This document shows positions 51,776 to 61,368 of a DNA stretch of 64,000 nucleotides, one piece after another (position 1 is the first letter of the stretch; each line of letters begins with the position of its first letter). The notes under the pieces are model-generated. The model saw nothing but the letters and a program-made list of their open reading frames with translations, was not told where the DNA came from and did not search any database. Position numbers and translations under genes: made by a program. The stretch is from Bacteroidales bacterium (GTDB lineage Bacteria > Bacteroidota > Bacteroidia > Bacteroidales > CAIWKO01): the NCBI GenBank assembly GCA_023228145.1, contig JALOBU010000015.1, positions 13,370-77,369 on the forward strand, given 5' to 3'.

Positions 51776-52957
51776 TTATTGAGGAAAGCTGTCAGGAGGG
51801 CCATAGTCTGGATTTGTCAGAAGTGTTTCATCGGTTAATGTGAGCAGGAACGCTTTCAGGTCGGCTTTTTCCTGAGGTAAAAGTTGTGCGCCGTTTTCAC
51901 CGATATGATGCATCAGCGGGCTTATATACGGAGACCAAACAAGGTTGTGACTGTAAAAATTAATAACTTCGTCTAGGGTGGCAAACCTTCCGTCATGCAT
52001 ATAGGGCCCCGTTAATTCAATATTGCGTAATGTTGGCGCTCTGTATGAGCCATGATCCATGGGGTCGCCGGTAACAGAAAATCTGTCTCGCGGGTCATCA
52101 AAGACAGAGTCTCTGCCATTGTTGTAAAAAAGATTTGTTGTAAATAAAGGATTGCCGTCTCCTCCGTGGCAGTGAAAACAATCAGCTCCTTCTTCGGTAA
52201 TAAATAAAACAAATCCGTTCAACTCGGAGGGAGTTAGGGAAGTTTGTCCCTGCAGCCATCTGTCGCACTTGGAATTAAATGATACGATGCTGCGAATAAA
52301 TTGAGCCACTGCTTTAGCCATAAGTTCAAAAGTGATTTCTTCAGTTCCGAATGCTTTTTTAAAAAGGGGTTTGTATCCCGGTATGCTGGCAATTAAAGCT
52401 TTTGATTTATTGGTATCGTTAAACATCTCGTGTGGGGCATGTACGCCCATCCAGCATAAATCTTCCAGTCGCCTTTTTGACGTGTTCGGATTTTCGGAAT
52501 ATATGCTGCCATTCCATAAATATCCGTTAGGATTCCAAACCACATTAAATAATGGCAACATCACGTGTGGAGTCTGAATACCTGTAATCCCATGAGTAAT
52601 TCCACCGGGATAATCCGGGTTGTTTATTCCGCATTCAAAAGCATTTTCCTGCAAGTGGCAAGTGGCGCAACTCATCATGGAGTCAGGATGAGAACGTCCT
52701 CCAAAACGGCCGTCATAAAATAAATAACGCCCAAGTTCTATTCCTTCCACAGTCATTGGGTTGTCTGAGGGGATATTCATATCTGTTGGAAAATACCATG
52801 GTCTTTGAATGGTATATGGTGTGGGGTTATAAACTTCTTCTTCAGGTTCAGGTTCCGGCTCATTTTTTTTACAAGAATAGATAATCAAAAAAATTCCCAA
52901 AATGAAGAATGCTGTTAAAATAATCCATGATATATTATAAAGTTTATTTAATGTCAT
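51776..52957 (-). CDS. MbnH/MauG-like diheme cytochrome c peroxidase-family protein
   Basis: 393 residues, exported (leader with possible lipobox at Cys29), with two heme c motifs: C97-A-T-C-H101 and C260-F-H-C-H264. The spacing is normal for CcpA/MauG. MauG-like enzymes such as MbnH oxidise a Trp on MbnP, which is in the same operon, so modification of MbnP is the likely task rather than peroxide removal. First gene of the operon; a weak -7 (TATCTTTA) lies about 75 bases upstream. Confidence 0.85.
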   Translation of the reverse strand: MTLNKLYNISWIILTAFFILGIFLIIYSCKKNEPEPEPEEEVYNPTPYTIQRPWYFPTDMNIPSDNPMTVEGIELGRYLFYDGRFGGRSHPDSMMSCATCHLQENAFECGINNPDYPGGITHGITGIQTPHVMLPLFNVVWNPNGYLWNGSIYSENPNTSKRRLEDLCWMGVHAPHEMFNDTNKSKALIASIPGYKPLFKKAFGTEEITFELMAKAVAQFIRSIVSFNSKCDRWLQGQTSLTPSELNGFVLFITEEGADCFHCHGGDGNPLFTTNLFYNNGRDSVFDDPRDRFSVTGDPMDHGSYRAPTLRNIELTGPYMHDGRFATLDEVINFYSHNLVWSPYISPLMHHIGENGAQLLPQEKADLKAFLLTLTDETLLTNPDYGPPDSFPQ

Positions 52958-53282
52958 TTTTTATTTACTATTAAAAAATTTCATAACATTATAAGGAACT
53001 CGGAAAAATGTTTAGAGAAATGCGAATTCATTGTAAAGATAGCTATTTTTTTATAGGGGGATGCTAATTTTGAAGTGCTGAAAGAAAAAAAATAACCATA
53101 AACAGGCAGTTACGATGAACATGTTTTGAGAAATATCCGAGAAATACTTTTCATTGATGGAATTAAATATTTCAAATTAAACTTTTATCATTAAAAAAAT
53201 TAAAAAAATACACCAGCATTTTTACCTTTGCATTTTAAAACAGAAATATGGATAATAAATTTGATGGAATTTCAAAATAAAA
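52958..53282. other. Divergent intergenic region
   Basis: 325 bases without a long ORF between the copper operon (leftward) and the trans-sulfuration gene (rightward). It contains a weak minus-strand -7 (TATCTTTA, about 53031-53038), the plus-strand -7 TACCTTTG at 53223-53230, and a 10-codon ORF at 53248-53280 that ends 2 bases before the next gene. No riboswitch structure was recognised. Confidence 0.5.
53223..53230 (+). promoter_or_regulatory. -7 element of the trans-sulfuration gene (TACCTTTG)
   Basis: Exact TAnnTTTG match 52 bases upstream of the ATG at 53283. Confidence 0.55.
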
Positions 53283-54470
53283 ATGATTATGAAAACAAAA
53301 GACAAAGCTTTTAACACCAAAGTAATTCACTCGGGAACATTGGATGATATGTATGGCAGCGCCACCGTACCTATATATCAGACGTCAACTTTTAAATTTA
53401 AAAATGCCCAGCATGGCGCTGATTGCTTTTCAGGAAAAAGCGATGGATATATTTATACTCGTATCGCAAATCCTACCATCAGGGCTTTTGAAAAAAATAT
53501 CGCAGTGTTGGAGAATGGTTATGACGGGATAGCCACCAGCTCTGGCATGGCAGCTATTAACAGTGTTTACATGGCTTTGTTAGGTGCCGGAAGCCATATT
53601 GTCAGTTCGGAAGCAGTTTATGGCCCCGCCAGAGGTGTTCTGGAACAGGATTATTCACGCTTTGGCGTTGAAGCTACTTTTGTGAATACTTCAAATCTGG
53701 AAAACATTATTAAGGCTATCAGGCCTAATACAAAAGTCTTGTATGTGGAAACCCCTGCAAATCCCACCATGGACATCACTGATATTAAAGCATGTGCTGA
53801 GATTGCCCGAAAAAACAAGCTAATACTTGTTGTAGATAATACATTCTGCTCACCTTATTTGCAAAAGCCTTTGGATTTAGGTGCAGACGTGGTGCTTCAT
53901 TCGATAACAAAATTTATCAATGGCCATGCGGATATTGTGGGCGGTGTTGTTGTTGCCAAAGACCCGGAAATCTATAAAAAGATACGGCATTGTATGGTTT
54001 ATTTGGGTTGTAATATGGACCCTACCCAGGCATTTATGGTGCTCAGAGGAGTAAAAACATTGGCAATACGCATTGACCGGGCACAGGAAAATGCTATGAA
54101 AGTGGCCGAATTTTTACAATCTCACCCAAAACTTGCATGGGTAAAATACCCGGGATTAAAATCTCATCCGCAATATGAGCTGGCAAAAAATCAAATGTCG
54201 GGTTTTGGTTCCATGATGAGCTTCGGACTCAAAGGCGGCTATGAAGCTGGCAAAAAATTAATGGACAATGTTCATCTAGCATTATTGGCTGTTTCGCTGG
54301 GAGGTGTAGAAACCCTTATCCAGCATCCTGCATCTATGACTCATGCTGCAGTGAGCAAAGAAGATAAAATAAAGGCAGGTATTACGGATGACTTGGTGAG
54401 ATTTTCTGTTGGCATTGAAGATGTTAACGATATTATTGAAGACCTGAAGCAGGGTTTGGAAAAAGTATAA
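53283..54470 (+). CDS. PLP-dependent trans-sulfuration enzyme (methionine gamma-lyase or cystathionine gamma-synthase/lyase type)
   Basis: 395 residues, Cys/Met metabolism PLP family. 'YTRIANPT' and 'SSGMAAI' bind PLP; the Schiff-base lysine is in 'HSITKFINGHADIVGG'. Around residue 115 it has 'YGPARG' where methionine gamma-lyases usually have YGxT or YGCT, so the reaction cannot be fixed. The 'VETPANPTMDI' segment is general to the family. Candidates are methionine gamma-lyase, cystathionine gamma-synthase or homoserine sulfhydrylase. The cobalamin adenosyltransferase gene follows 28 bases later. Confidence 0.85.
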   Translation: MIMKTKDKAFNTKVIHSGTLDDMYGSATVPIYQTSTFKFKNAQHGADCFSGKSDGYIYTRIANPTIRAFEKNIAVLENGYDGIATSSGMAAINSVYMALLGAGSHIVSSEAVYGPARGVLEQDYSRFGVEATFVNTSNLENIIKAIRPNTKVLYVETPANPTMDITDIKACAEIARKNKLILVVDNTFCSPYLQKPLDLGADVVLHSITKFINGHADIVGGVVVAKDPEIYKKIRHCMVYLGCNMDPTQAFMVLRGVKTLAIRIDRAQENAMKVAEFLQSHPKLAWVKYPGLKSHPQYELAKNQMSGFGSMMSFGLKGGYEAGKKLMDNVHLALLAVSLGGVETLIQHPASMTHAAVSKEDKIKAGITDDLVRFSVGIEDVNDIIEDLKQGLEKV

Positions 54471-54498
54471 TAAGCATTTTAGCAGCCTTATATTTGCT

Positions 54499-55015
54499 AT
54501 GAAAGGCTTTATACATATTTTATACAGGAAATGGTAAAGGGAAAACCACTGCGGCATTTGGCCTTGCTCTACGTGCTGCCGGTGCAGGGAAAAACGTATA
54601 TATAGCTCAATTTGTAAAAGGAAAGACCTATAGCGAAATTAAAGCTTTGCGTAAATACCTACCTCAAATTACTGTTGAACAATTCGGGCGGGGATGTTTT
54701 ATCATTAATGAACCAACCAAAGAGGATATTGATGCAGCTCAAAAAGGATTGCAGATAGTTAAAAACAACCTGCAAAATGGATTATACAATTTGGTCATTT
54801 TAGATGAAATATTTATAGCTGTTTATTTCAAATTGATTTCTATTGATGAATTAAGGGAGTTGATTAACCAGAAACCGGAACCAACCGAAATGATATTGAC
54901 CGGAAGGCACGCCCCACAGGAAATTATGGATGAGGCAGACCTTGTAACAGAGATGAAGGAAATAAAACATTATTATACTAATGGTGTTGAAGCCAGAGAG
55001 GGGATAGAATATTAA
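54499..55015 (+). pseudogene. cobO: Cob(I)alamin adenosyltransferase (CobO/BtuR type), frameshifted at codon 8
   Basis: The ATG at 54499 reads MKGFIHI, then the frame shifts by one base within a TTTT run at 54517-54521; the next frame continues as YTGNGKGKTTAAFGLAL, the family P-loop. The remaining sequence to 55015 is intact, with 'LVILDEIFIAVYFKLI', 'ILTGRHAPQEIMDEADLVTEM' and the 'GVEAREGIEY' end, all typical of CobO. Either one T is an assembly error or the gene is broken. The total length matches the family (about 171 residues). The enzyme adenosylates the corrinoid, linking it to B12-dependent reactions. It is downstream of the trans-sulfuration gene. Confidence 0.8.
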
Positions 55016-55228
55016 TTTCAATAAAAAAAACTAAAACTGCGTTTTTTAATGAGTAATTATGTAAATTGTAAATGTTGAAATGTAAACAGTATATTTTAAC
55101 ATTTTTGGTGTATAGTATAAAAAAATCATGATTTCTTTTTCCGCTTTAGAAAAAAAATTCAAAGAAATTAATAAAATTTAACTGTAATGTTTAATTTTAC
55201 AGCTAATTAGATAAATTCTTATTTCCTT

Positions 55229-56500
55229 TTGAAGAAAAAATTACATAATTTTTTTTTATTAAATGATTCCGGTGTCATCACAATTTTATTGTGCCTGCTA
55301 TTATTATGGCCATCGGCAATTAAATCCCAGTCGTTTAATTTTATTCATATCAGTGATGTGCATATTTCAGACGGCTCTTTCAATATAGGTAATTATGATG
55401 AGAATGGAGAACAATTCTTTTGTAACCTAAAGGAATTTAATTATCTTAATCCTAAACCAGCTTTTGTTGTCGTATCCGGTGATGTTTCAAATATTGGTTC
55501 AAAAAGTCCTGATGGGATGTATCCTGCAATTATTCAATACCTTTATCCTCAGGGAGGAATAGTCAATCCGGACAACGGGGCATATTTTATTGATCAGGAA
55601 CAAACAATTCCTATTTATTTTGTTTCAGGGAATCATGAATATTATGAATCCTGGCTTCTTGCTTTAGATCAGACTAGTGTGTTGGCATATTATCCAATGT
55701 ATATTGCCCCCGATGTGGATTATGCAATAACACACAATGGCGCTCAAATTTTATTTCTAAGAACAGGCAGTGATTGTTCGTTGGTTGAGGACCCTGAAGA
55801 TGGAATCGGAATAACTAATGCTCAATGCCAATGGCTCAGATCAACTTTAAATCCTACAGGAGGCACCCCGACAAATAACAGAAAAATTATTGTTATGCAT
55901 CATCCGGGTGCACATGCTGCAGGAACAGAAATTGATGGAAGCCCTAACTCTGAAAATGTGACCAATCCTGCAACGGGGTCGTTCATTGAGAACCGGGAAA
56001 CATTTCTGAATATTTGCGATTCAAATAATGTGGATGTCATTCTTTCCGGACATAAACATCAGTTTGTTGTTGCGGATCGTTATGGGAATGTGGTGCTTGA
56101 AAATTGGACCGGTGGAACCCGTTATTGCCAAACAGCTCAGTGTTTTGGTGGCGCTTATCGTATTATAACCGTCGATTCTAACTTTGTTTATATCAGCACA
56201 CCCAGAGTTGTGGACTGCATGTCAGCGGGGAAAGAATTACTTTCAGTAGCTGATTTTAAAATATATCCCAACCCATTCAGTGATTATGCAATTTTGGAAT
56301 TGGCAGGGAGCGAGGATGATATCGTTTATAAATTAAGGATTTATGATGTTACGGGCCGTGAGGTAGGATCAAAAGCAGATATTGTTAAGGGGAAAAATAT
56401 GATACAAAGAGACGGACTTGCTCCGGGAATTTATTTTTATTCACTTATAAGTCCCGATAATAGCACCATAAGTAGCAGAAAAGTTATAATAAAAGATTAG
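55229..56500 (+). CDS. Secreted calcineurin-like phosphoesterase with T9SS tail
   Basis: 423 residues with a TTG start (55229), a long signal peptide, and metal motifs of the phosphoesterase fold: 'HISDVHI', 'VVSGDVSN', 'GNHEYY', 'MHHPG' and 'LSGHKHQF'. The last 90 residues form a type IX sorting domain ('FKIYPNPFSDYAILEL', 'GIYFYSLISPDNS'). It would be exported; substrate unknown, with phosphomonoesters, nucleotides or phosphodiesters possible. It is placed between the cobO gene and a decayed cobO fragment. Confidence 0.78.
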   Translation: MKKKLHNFFLLNDSGVITILLCLLLLWPSAIKSQSFNFIHISDVHISDGSFNIGNYDENGEQFFCNLKEFNYLNPKPAFVVVSGDVSNIGSKSPDGMYPAIIQYLYPQGGIVNPDNGAYFIDQEQTIPIYFVSGNHEYYESWLLALDQTSVLAYYPMYIAPDVDYAITHNGAQILFLRTGSDCSLVEDPEDGIGITNAQCQWLRSTLNPTGGTPTNNRKIIVMHHPGAHAAGTEIDGSPNSENVTNPATGSFIENRETFLNICDSNNVDVILSGHKHQFVVADRYGNVVLENWTGGTRYCQTAQCFGGAYRIITVDSNFVYISTPRVVDCMSAGKELLSVADFKIYPNPFSDYAILELAGSEDDIVYKLRIYDVTGREVGSKADIVKGKNMIQRDGLAPGIYFYSLISPDNSTISSRKVIIKD

Positions 56501-56904
56501 ATGAATCTGTTGTGCTATTAAGGGTATAACTATCTGACAGTCTGATTGAATAAAGTCGAAATCTGAACTGTCAATATGTATTGAAAGTTGAAGATGTCTT
56601 TGAGCTTCTGAAAATAAAACCCGGACAAATAGAATTGGTTCTTACAGGGAGATATGCTCCAAAGGAAATTATGGATGACAGACCTTGTAACGGAGATGAA
56701 GGAAATAAAACATTATTATTATCGGGGTATTCTTGTAAGAAAAGGCATAGAATTTTAGTTTGTGGGTTCAATGTATAAATGTACTTTGGGCTACAACAGA
56801 TATCGTAAGGATATTAAATATTAAGTTGCTAATAAAAAGTATTAGAAATCTATTTTCGTCTGTAATTTTCAGGCTATTTTATCACATGCTATGATAAATA
56901 TATA
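56501..56904. other. Intergenic region with decayed gene remnant
   Basis: 404 bases without an intact gene. It holds a cobO fragment (56581-56758, described separately) and about 145 bases of A/T-rich sequence up to the convergent glycogen enzyme gene. Confidence 0.6.
56581..56758 (+). pseudogene. Decayed C-terminal fragment of a second cobO
   Basis: Codons from 56581 read LKVEDVFELLKIKPGQ, then VLTGRYAPKEIMD, matching the last third of CobO. After 'GATGA' the frame loses two bases compared with the intact copy (where it reads GATGAGGCAGAC); in the next frame the sequence continues DLVTEMKEIKHYYYRG and ends GIEF at a TAG (56756-56758). Stretches such as 'gagatgaaggaaataaaac' are identical to the first copy. 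The N-terminal two thirds are missing. Confidence 0.75.
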
Positions 56905-59900
56905 TTATACCCATTTCATCACGCTAAAATCGCGTTTGTGGGCAAGAAGAGGGTTTTTCGGATATATCCTGAAAATAAAGTCATAAACCCCTACAAGTTC
57001 TGCGGGCATTTCGTGATAATATGTTACCACATTGTCCTTACTCTTAAGGATTTGCAGGTCATAACGGAATAATATCTTTTCCACTACATCATTTACTTTT
57101 TGCGCAAAGAGAAGTTCTACTCCGATATCGTTTTCGTTAAGTTCGTTTATACTCAGAACGACCTCTGCAGAAAATGTTTCCCCAAGCAAGAGGGGTTTTT
57201 TGTTTGAGTCGGTAATATTCAGCGACACAACTTCAATGCTTTCCCAGCCGCGTAAAATTTTCTGTTTCCAAGATGCCAGGCGGCGCGCATTTTTGAAATG
57301 TTCCGCATTCATCAGTTCGGTTCTGTCGCTCAGTATGGTATAAAATTTTTCGTAATAATCATCCAGCATGCGTTTCATAGTGAAACGCGGTGCTATGCAG
57401 GTCACTGAGTTTTTTATGTATTGTATCCATTTTTCAGGTATTCCTTTCTCGCTTCGTTCATAAAACATAGGGATAATAACATTTTCAAGCATGTTGTATA
57501 TCGTAACGGCGTCCAGCGCATTTTGTGCCTGCTGGTTTTTATAGGTGCGTTCTTCATTCAGTGCCCAACCAGCGTTGGGAACATATCCTTCAGCCCACCA
57601 ACCGTCAAGCACACTGAAATTCAGGGCGCCGTTCATCACGGCTTTCATTCCGCTGGTGCCCGAAGCTTCTTCGGGGCGGGTAGGGGTGTTGAGCCAGATG
57701 TCAACACCTTGTGTTAATTTTTTCCCCAGGTTAATATCATAATTTTCAACAAAAATTATTTTTCCTACAAATTCAGGATTTTGTGATAACTGGTAAATTT
57801 GTTTAAGGATTTCTTTTCCGGCACCGTCATGAGGATGGGCTTTGCCGGCAAAGAGAAATTGCACAGGCCTTTTTTTATTTTTTAATATGGCTGCAAGACG
57901 CTCGGGGTTATTAAACAGCAGTTGTGCTCTTTTATACGTAGCAAACCTTCTGGCAAATCCAATCGTGAGAGTTTGGTTGTTCAGACTTTCGGAGACCTTA
58001 AAAATATTCTGAGGGTTTTCCTGTCTCAAAGTCATTTCTTTAACAACACGGTCTCTGACAAAGTTAATAAGGTCAGCACGTTGTTCCTGCCTGATTTTCC
58101 ATATAGTTTCATCCGGGACATCATAAAATTTTTTCCAGTATTTATGTTCAGACTGATGATTTATATATTCCTTATCAAAAGTTTCATCATACAGATTTTT
58201 CCATCTTTTTCCCACCCAGGTTGGATAGTGTACGCCATTAGTTACGTAACCGATATTTAGTTCATTATGGAAATATCCCTGAAATAATGGAGATAAGAGC
58301 TTTGAAGTGACTCTGCCGTGTATTTTACTCACTCCGTTTATTTCAGAAGAAAGGCGAGTAGCAAGTATGCTCATATTGAACTCTTCATTGCTGTCGTTTT
58401 CGTTCACCCTGCCCATTGCCATAAAGGTTTCCCAGTCTATTCGGAGCAATTCGGCATAATGCCTGATGTAAGTTCTTATGATGTCTTCGCTGAACTTGTC
58501 GTGACCGGCAGGCACAGGAGTGTGCGTGGTGAAAAGTGTTGATGCTTTTACCGCTTCCACGGCTTCCAGAAAAGTTAGGTTTTCTTCTTGCACAAGTTTG
58601 TGAAGCCTTTCGATACACATAAATGCAGCATGGCCCTCATTGCAATGGTAAATATCGGGTTTAATGTTCAATGCTTCCAATGCCCGAATACCTCCAATGC
58701 CCAGCATGAGTTCTTGCTTAAAACGCAATTCATTGTCACCGCCGTAAAGGCGATGTGAAATCATGCGGTCATCCTGATGGTTTTCTTCTAAATCTGTATC
58801 AAGCAAAAACAATGTAACCCTGCCGACTTCCACCCGCCATATTTTTGCATGTATGATACGGCCCGGTGCAGGAAGTTGTATCTTGAGCCATTTGTTATTT
58901 CCTTCGCCATTATTGGAATTTTCAAAAACAGGAATAAGTGGAAGCAGGGAATATTTTTGTGGGTGGTATGATTCAAGCTGGTCGCCAAGCAAAGAAACAC
59001 TCTGGTCAAAATAACCATAGCGGTATAGCAGACTTATGCCTATGATGTTTGCGTTTGAGTCGCTGGCTTCTTTCAGAAAATCACCGGCAAGTATTCCCAA
59101 ACCGCCCGAATATGTTTTAATAGAATCATGCAGGCCAAACTCCATACTAAAATACGAAATAAGTTTCCCTTGTTTCTCCGATGCCTTGTTCATGTAATTG
59201 CAAAACGCATTACTGACTATCTGAAGTTTGTTCAGGAAGGCCTGATTTTTTTCAAGTTTTTTGTAGTCGTCAAGTGTAAGCGAGCCTAATAGTGCAATGG
59301 GGTTGTGGTTGGATTGTTCCCACACCTTGGGTTTTATGATGCTGAACAGTTCAACGGCTTCAGGGTTCCATGTCCACCAAAGGTTTTTTGTCAGATTCAG
59401 CAGCGTTTTAAAATTTTCAGGTACGGTGGGCTTAACGAGAACTTTTCTCCACGATGGCGGTTCAATCTGCTTTGGCTTGACAACCTGGCCGGAACTGGTT
59501 ATTTTATTTTTGTATTGTTCATACCTTCCTGACGCTTTTAAAAGCGCTATGCTGAAAGCCTCGTCATAGTGAGATAACATATTTTGCCAGAAAGCTTTGC
59601 AGGCCATGTCATAAGCTTTTTCCCTGAGTTCTGATTTTATTCCATCAGGTTGGCCAACAAAGGAAATTATGCGGCGGCATAATTCCTCTAAAACAAAGTC
59701 ATGATTATCATCAGTGCGTTGAATCACTGAAATATATTCATGAGGATTCGCATCCTGTGATAATACCCATAATCCAAAGCCAGCAAGTGTAGTAGTTATT
59801 GTGGGGATATGAAAAGCAATACTTTCAAGCGGCGTATAGCCCCATGGTTCATAATATGAAGGGAAAACTGTAAGGTCAAAAGCTGTCAGGAAATCATAAT

Positions 59901-61167
59901 AGTTTATGTCGATAATGCCATCTTTTTCGTCAAGGTAACAAGGAACAATTACTATTTTGACTTTGTCGGCAGGAGAGTTATTTAAGTTGTTTTCAGCAAT
60001 ACGTTGTATCATTGCATCTGACTTGTAATGGTGCAGATAATGCGTACAGTAGTCATTGCTGACGGGTTGGGAAAAATCTCTCTCCTTCATTCTGTTTATC
60101 AGGTTTTGTGACGCCCCGGCATGGTTTCCCGGTACTGCAATCACAGCAATAATGGTTTGAGAAGAATTTTTTGCATTGTTGATTCTTCCCATAGCATCAA
60201 TAAATAAATCTATGCCTTTGTTGTAGAATTCATAGCGCCCGCTGGTCATGATAAAAACCGTATCATCAGGTAGATTTTGGTTTAAAAGGCCTTCTGTTAT
60301 TTTTTTGATTTTTAGGCGGCTTTGGTTTCGTTTTTCATTAAGTTGTTCATTATCCGGTATCAGTCCTCCATCAAATCCATTTGGTGTAATTATGTCGGGT
60401 TTTTTTGCCAGAAAGTGCTCACATTCTTTGGCAGTTATTTCGCTTACGGTAGTAAAGCAGTCAGTATAGCCGGCCGATATTCTCTCAAGCGAGAATTTGG
60501 AAACAACCCCCATGGTTTTTGCCAATGATTCACTGTGATAAGTATGCATCTGACTGTAGAGAGGCATTCTGTTGCCTGCGATACTTCGCCCGAGTACTGT
60601 GGCATGCGTTGTAAAAATTGTTCCGATTTGCGGTGTGTGTTCGTTAAGGTATAATATACCCGTGCCAGTCATCCATTCGTGAAACTGGGCAACAATGTTT
60701 TCGTGTGGGAATACATGAAACTCATAAAAACTTTTTATAACTCTACCGGCGGCAATACCAAAAAGGGCAGGTTCCACATAGTCCCACTGCCCATAGTAAG
60801 AATCGAGGCCATATTTTTCCCATAATTTTTCGAATATTTTATCTTTTTCAGCAAAGAGCTGTGTAAAATCCACGAGAATAACAAGAGGTTTGTCTGTAAT
60901 ATTCCAGCGCCCTATGCGGAATTTCAGCCCTTCCTCAAGAGCCTGCTCTCTCCAGAGTTTATAAGAATATTGGTCTTCAATAAACTCCCCGTTTTCATTT
61001 GTGTCTTTAAAAACATCAGGTCCTATAAGCAGGTAATTGTCGTTAAATTTTTCGTCCAGCAGGGGTGCTTTGGTAGAAATAACGGTATAAATTCCACCTA
61101 CCTTGTTGCATACTTCCCAACTGACTTCGAACAAATAGTCGGGCGTCAGCATATTTTTAGCAGTCAT
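56905..61167 (-). CDS. Fused glycogen synthase (GT3) / alpha-glucan phosphorylase (GT35)
   Basis: 1420 residues. The N-terminal part (about 1-560) is a GT3-type glycogen synthase: 'LFEVSWEVCNKVGGIYTVISTKAP' at the start, 'ITPNGFDGG', and the E-x7-E motif in 'YEPWGYTPLESIAFH'. The C-terminal part (about 585-1320) is a DUF3417-containing phosphorylase: 'NLWWTWNPEAVELF', 'SYFSMEFGL', 'NEGHAAFMC', and the PLP lysine in 'SGTSGMKAVMNGALN'. A small beta domain follows (about 1320-1420). Making and breaking glycogen on one chain is a Bacteroidales trait. It would build and degrade storage glucan in the cytoplasm. A -7 TACTTTTG is present. Confidence 0.9.
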   Translation of the reverse strand: MTAKNMLTPDYLFEVSWEVCNKVGGIYTVISTKAPLLDEKFNDNYLLIGPDVFKDTNENGEFIEDQYSYKLWREQALEEGLKFRIGRWNITDKPLVILVDFTQLFAEKDKIFEKLWEKYGLDSYYGQWDYVEPALFGIAAGRVIKSFYEFHVFPHENIVAQFHEWMTGTGILYLNEHTPQIGTIFTTHATVLGRSIAGNRMPLYSQMHTYHSESLAKTMGVVSKFSLERISAGYTDCFTTVSEITAKECEHFLAKKPDIITPNGFDGGLIPDNEQLNEKRNQSRLKIKKITEGLLNQNLPDDTVFIMTSGRYEFYNKGIDLFIDAMGRINNAKNSSQTIIAVIAVPGNHAGASQNLINRMKERDFSQPVSNDYCTHYLHHYKSDAMIQRIAENNLNNSPADKVKIVIVPCYLDEKDGIIDINYYDFLTAFDLTVFPSYYEPWGYTPLESIAFHIPTITTTLAGFGLWVLSQDANPHEYISVIQRTDDNHDFVLEELCRRIISFVGQPDGIKSELREKAYDMACKAFWQNMLSHYDEAFSIALLKASGRYEQYKNKITSSGQVVKPKQIEPPSWRKVLVKPTVPENFKTLLNLTKNLWWTWNPEAVELFSIIKPKVWEQSNHNPIALLGSLTLDDYKKLEKNQAFLNKLQIVSNAFCNYMNKASEKQGKLISYFSMEFGLHDSIKTYSGGLGILAGDFLKEASDSNANIIGISLLYRYGYFDQSVSLLGDQLESYHPQKYSLLPLIPVFENSNNGEGNNKWLKIQLPAPGRIIHAKIWRVEVGRVTLFLLDTDLEENHQDDRMISHRLYGGDNELRFKQELMLGIGGIRALEALNIKPDIYHCNEGHAAFMCIERLHKLVQEENLTFLEAVEAVKASTLFTTHTPVPAGHDKFSEDIIRTYIRHYAELLRIDWETFMAMGRVNENDSNEEFNMSILATRLSSEINGVSKIHGRVTSKLLSPLFQGYFHNELNIGYVTNGVHYPTWVGKRWKNLYDETFDKEYINHQSEHKYWKKFYDVPDETIWKIRQEQRADLINFVRDRVVKEMTLRQENPQNIFKVSESLNNQTLTIGFARRFATYKRAQLLFNNPERLAAILKNKKRPVQFLFAGKAHPHDGAGKEILKQIYQLSQNPEFVGKIIFVENYDINLGKKLTQGVDIWLNTPTRPEEASGTSGMKAVMNGALNFSVLDGWWAEGYVPNAGWALNEERTYKNQQAQNALDAVTIYNMLENVIIPMFYERSEKGIPEKWIQYIKNSVTCIAPRFTMKRMLDDYYEKFYTILSDRTELMNAEHFKNARRLASWKQKILRGWESIEVVSLNITDSNKKPLLLGETFSAEVVLSINELNENDIGVELLFAQKVNDVVEKILFRYDLQILKSKDNVVTYYHEMPAELVGVYDFIFRIYPKNPLLAHKRDFSVMKWV

Positions 61168-61190
61168 TATAGAGAATAATTAATAACTTT

Positions 61191-61198
61191 CAAAAGTA
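61191..61198 (-). promoter_or_regulatory. -7 element of the glycogen gene (TACTTTTG)
   Basis: Exact TAnnTTTG on the minus strand, 24 bases upstream of the ATG at 61167. Confidence 0.55.
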
Positions 61199-61368
61199 TG
61201 AAAATTTATTTTCTTTTATTACAGAAAGCATAAGTTTATTATAATAAATCACATAATAATAAGAACTATAATTAGGAAATACAACAATTTCATGCTAACA
61301 AATAAAATTTGTTAAGGATTTTTTGTTTAAAACAATCTTCCAGAAAATTATTATAAATTCTTGTAAAT

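Noticed and set aside
51776..52957. Plain cytochrome c peroxidase for peroxide detoxification
   Set aside because: The operon context with MbnP and a copper receptor points to a MauG/MbnH-type role; sequence alone cannot exclude peroxidase activity.
53958..54498. Cobalamin riboswitch before cobO
   Set aside because: The 28-base gap to the upstream gene is too short and no B12-box was recognised.
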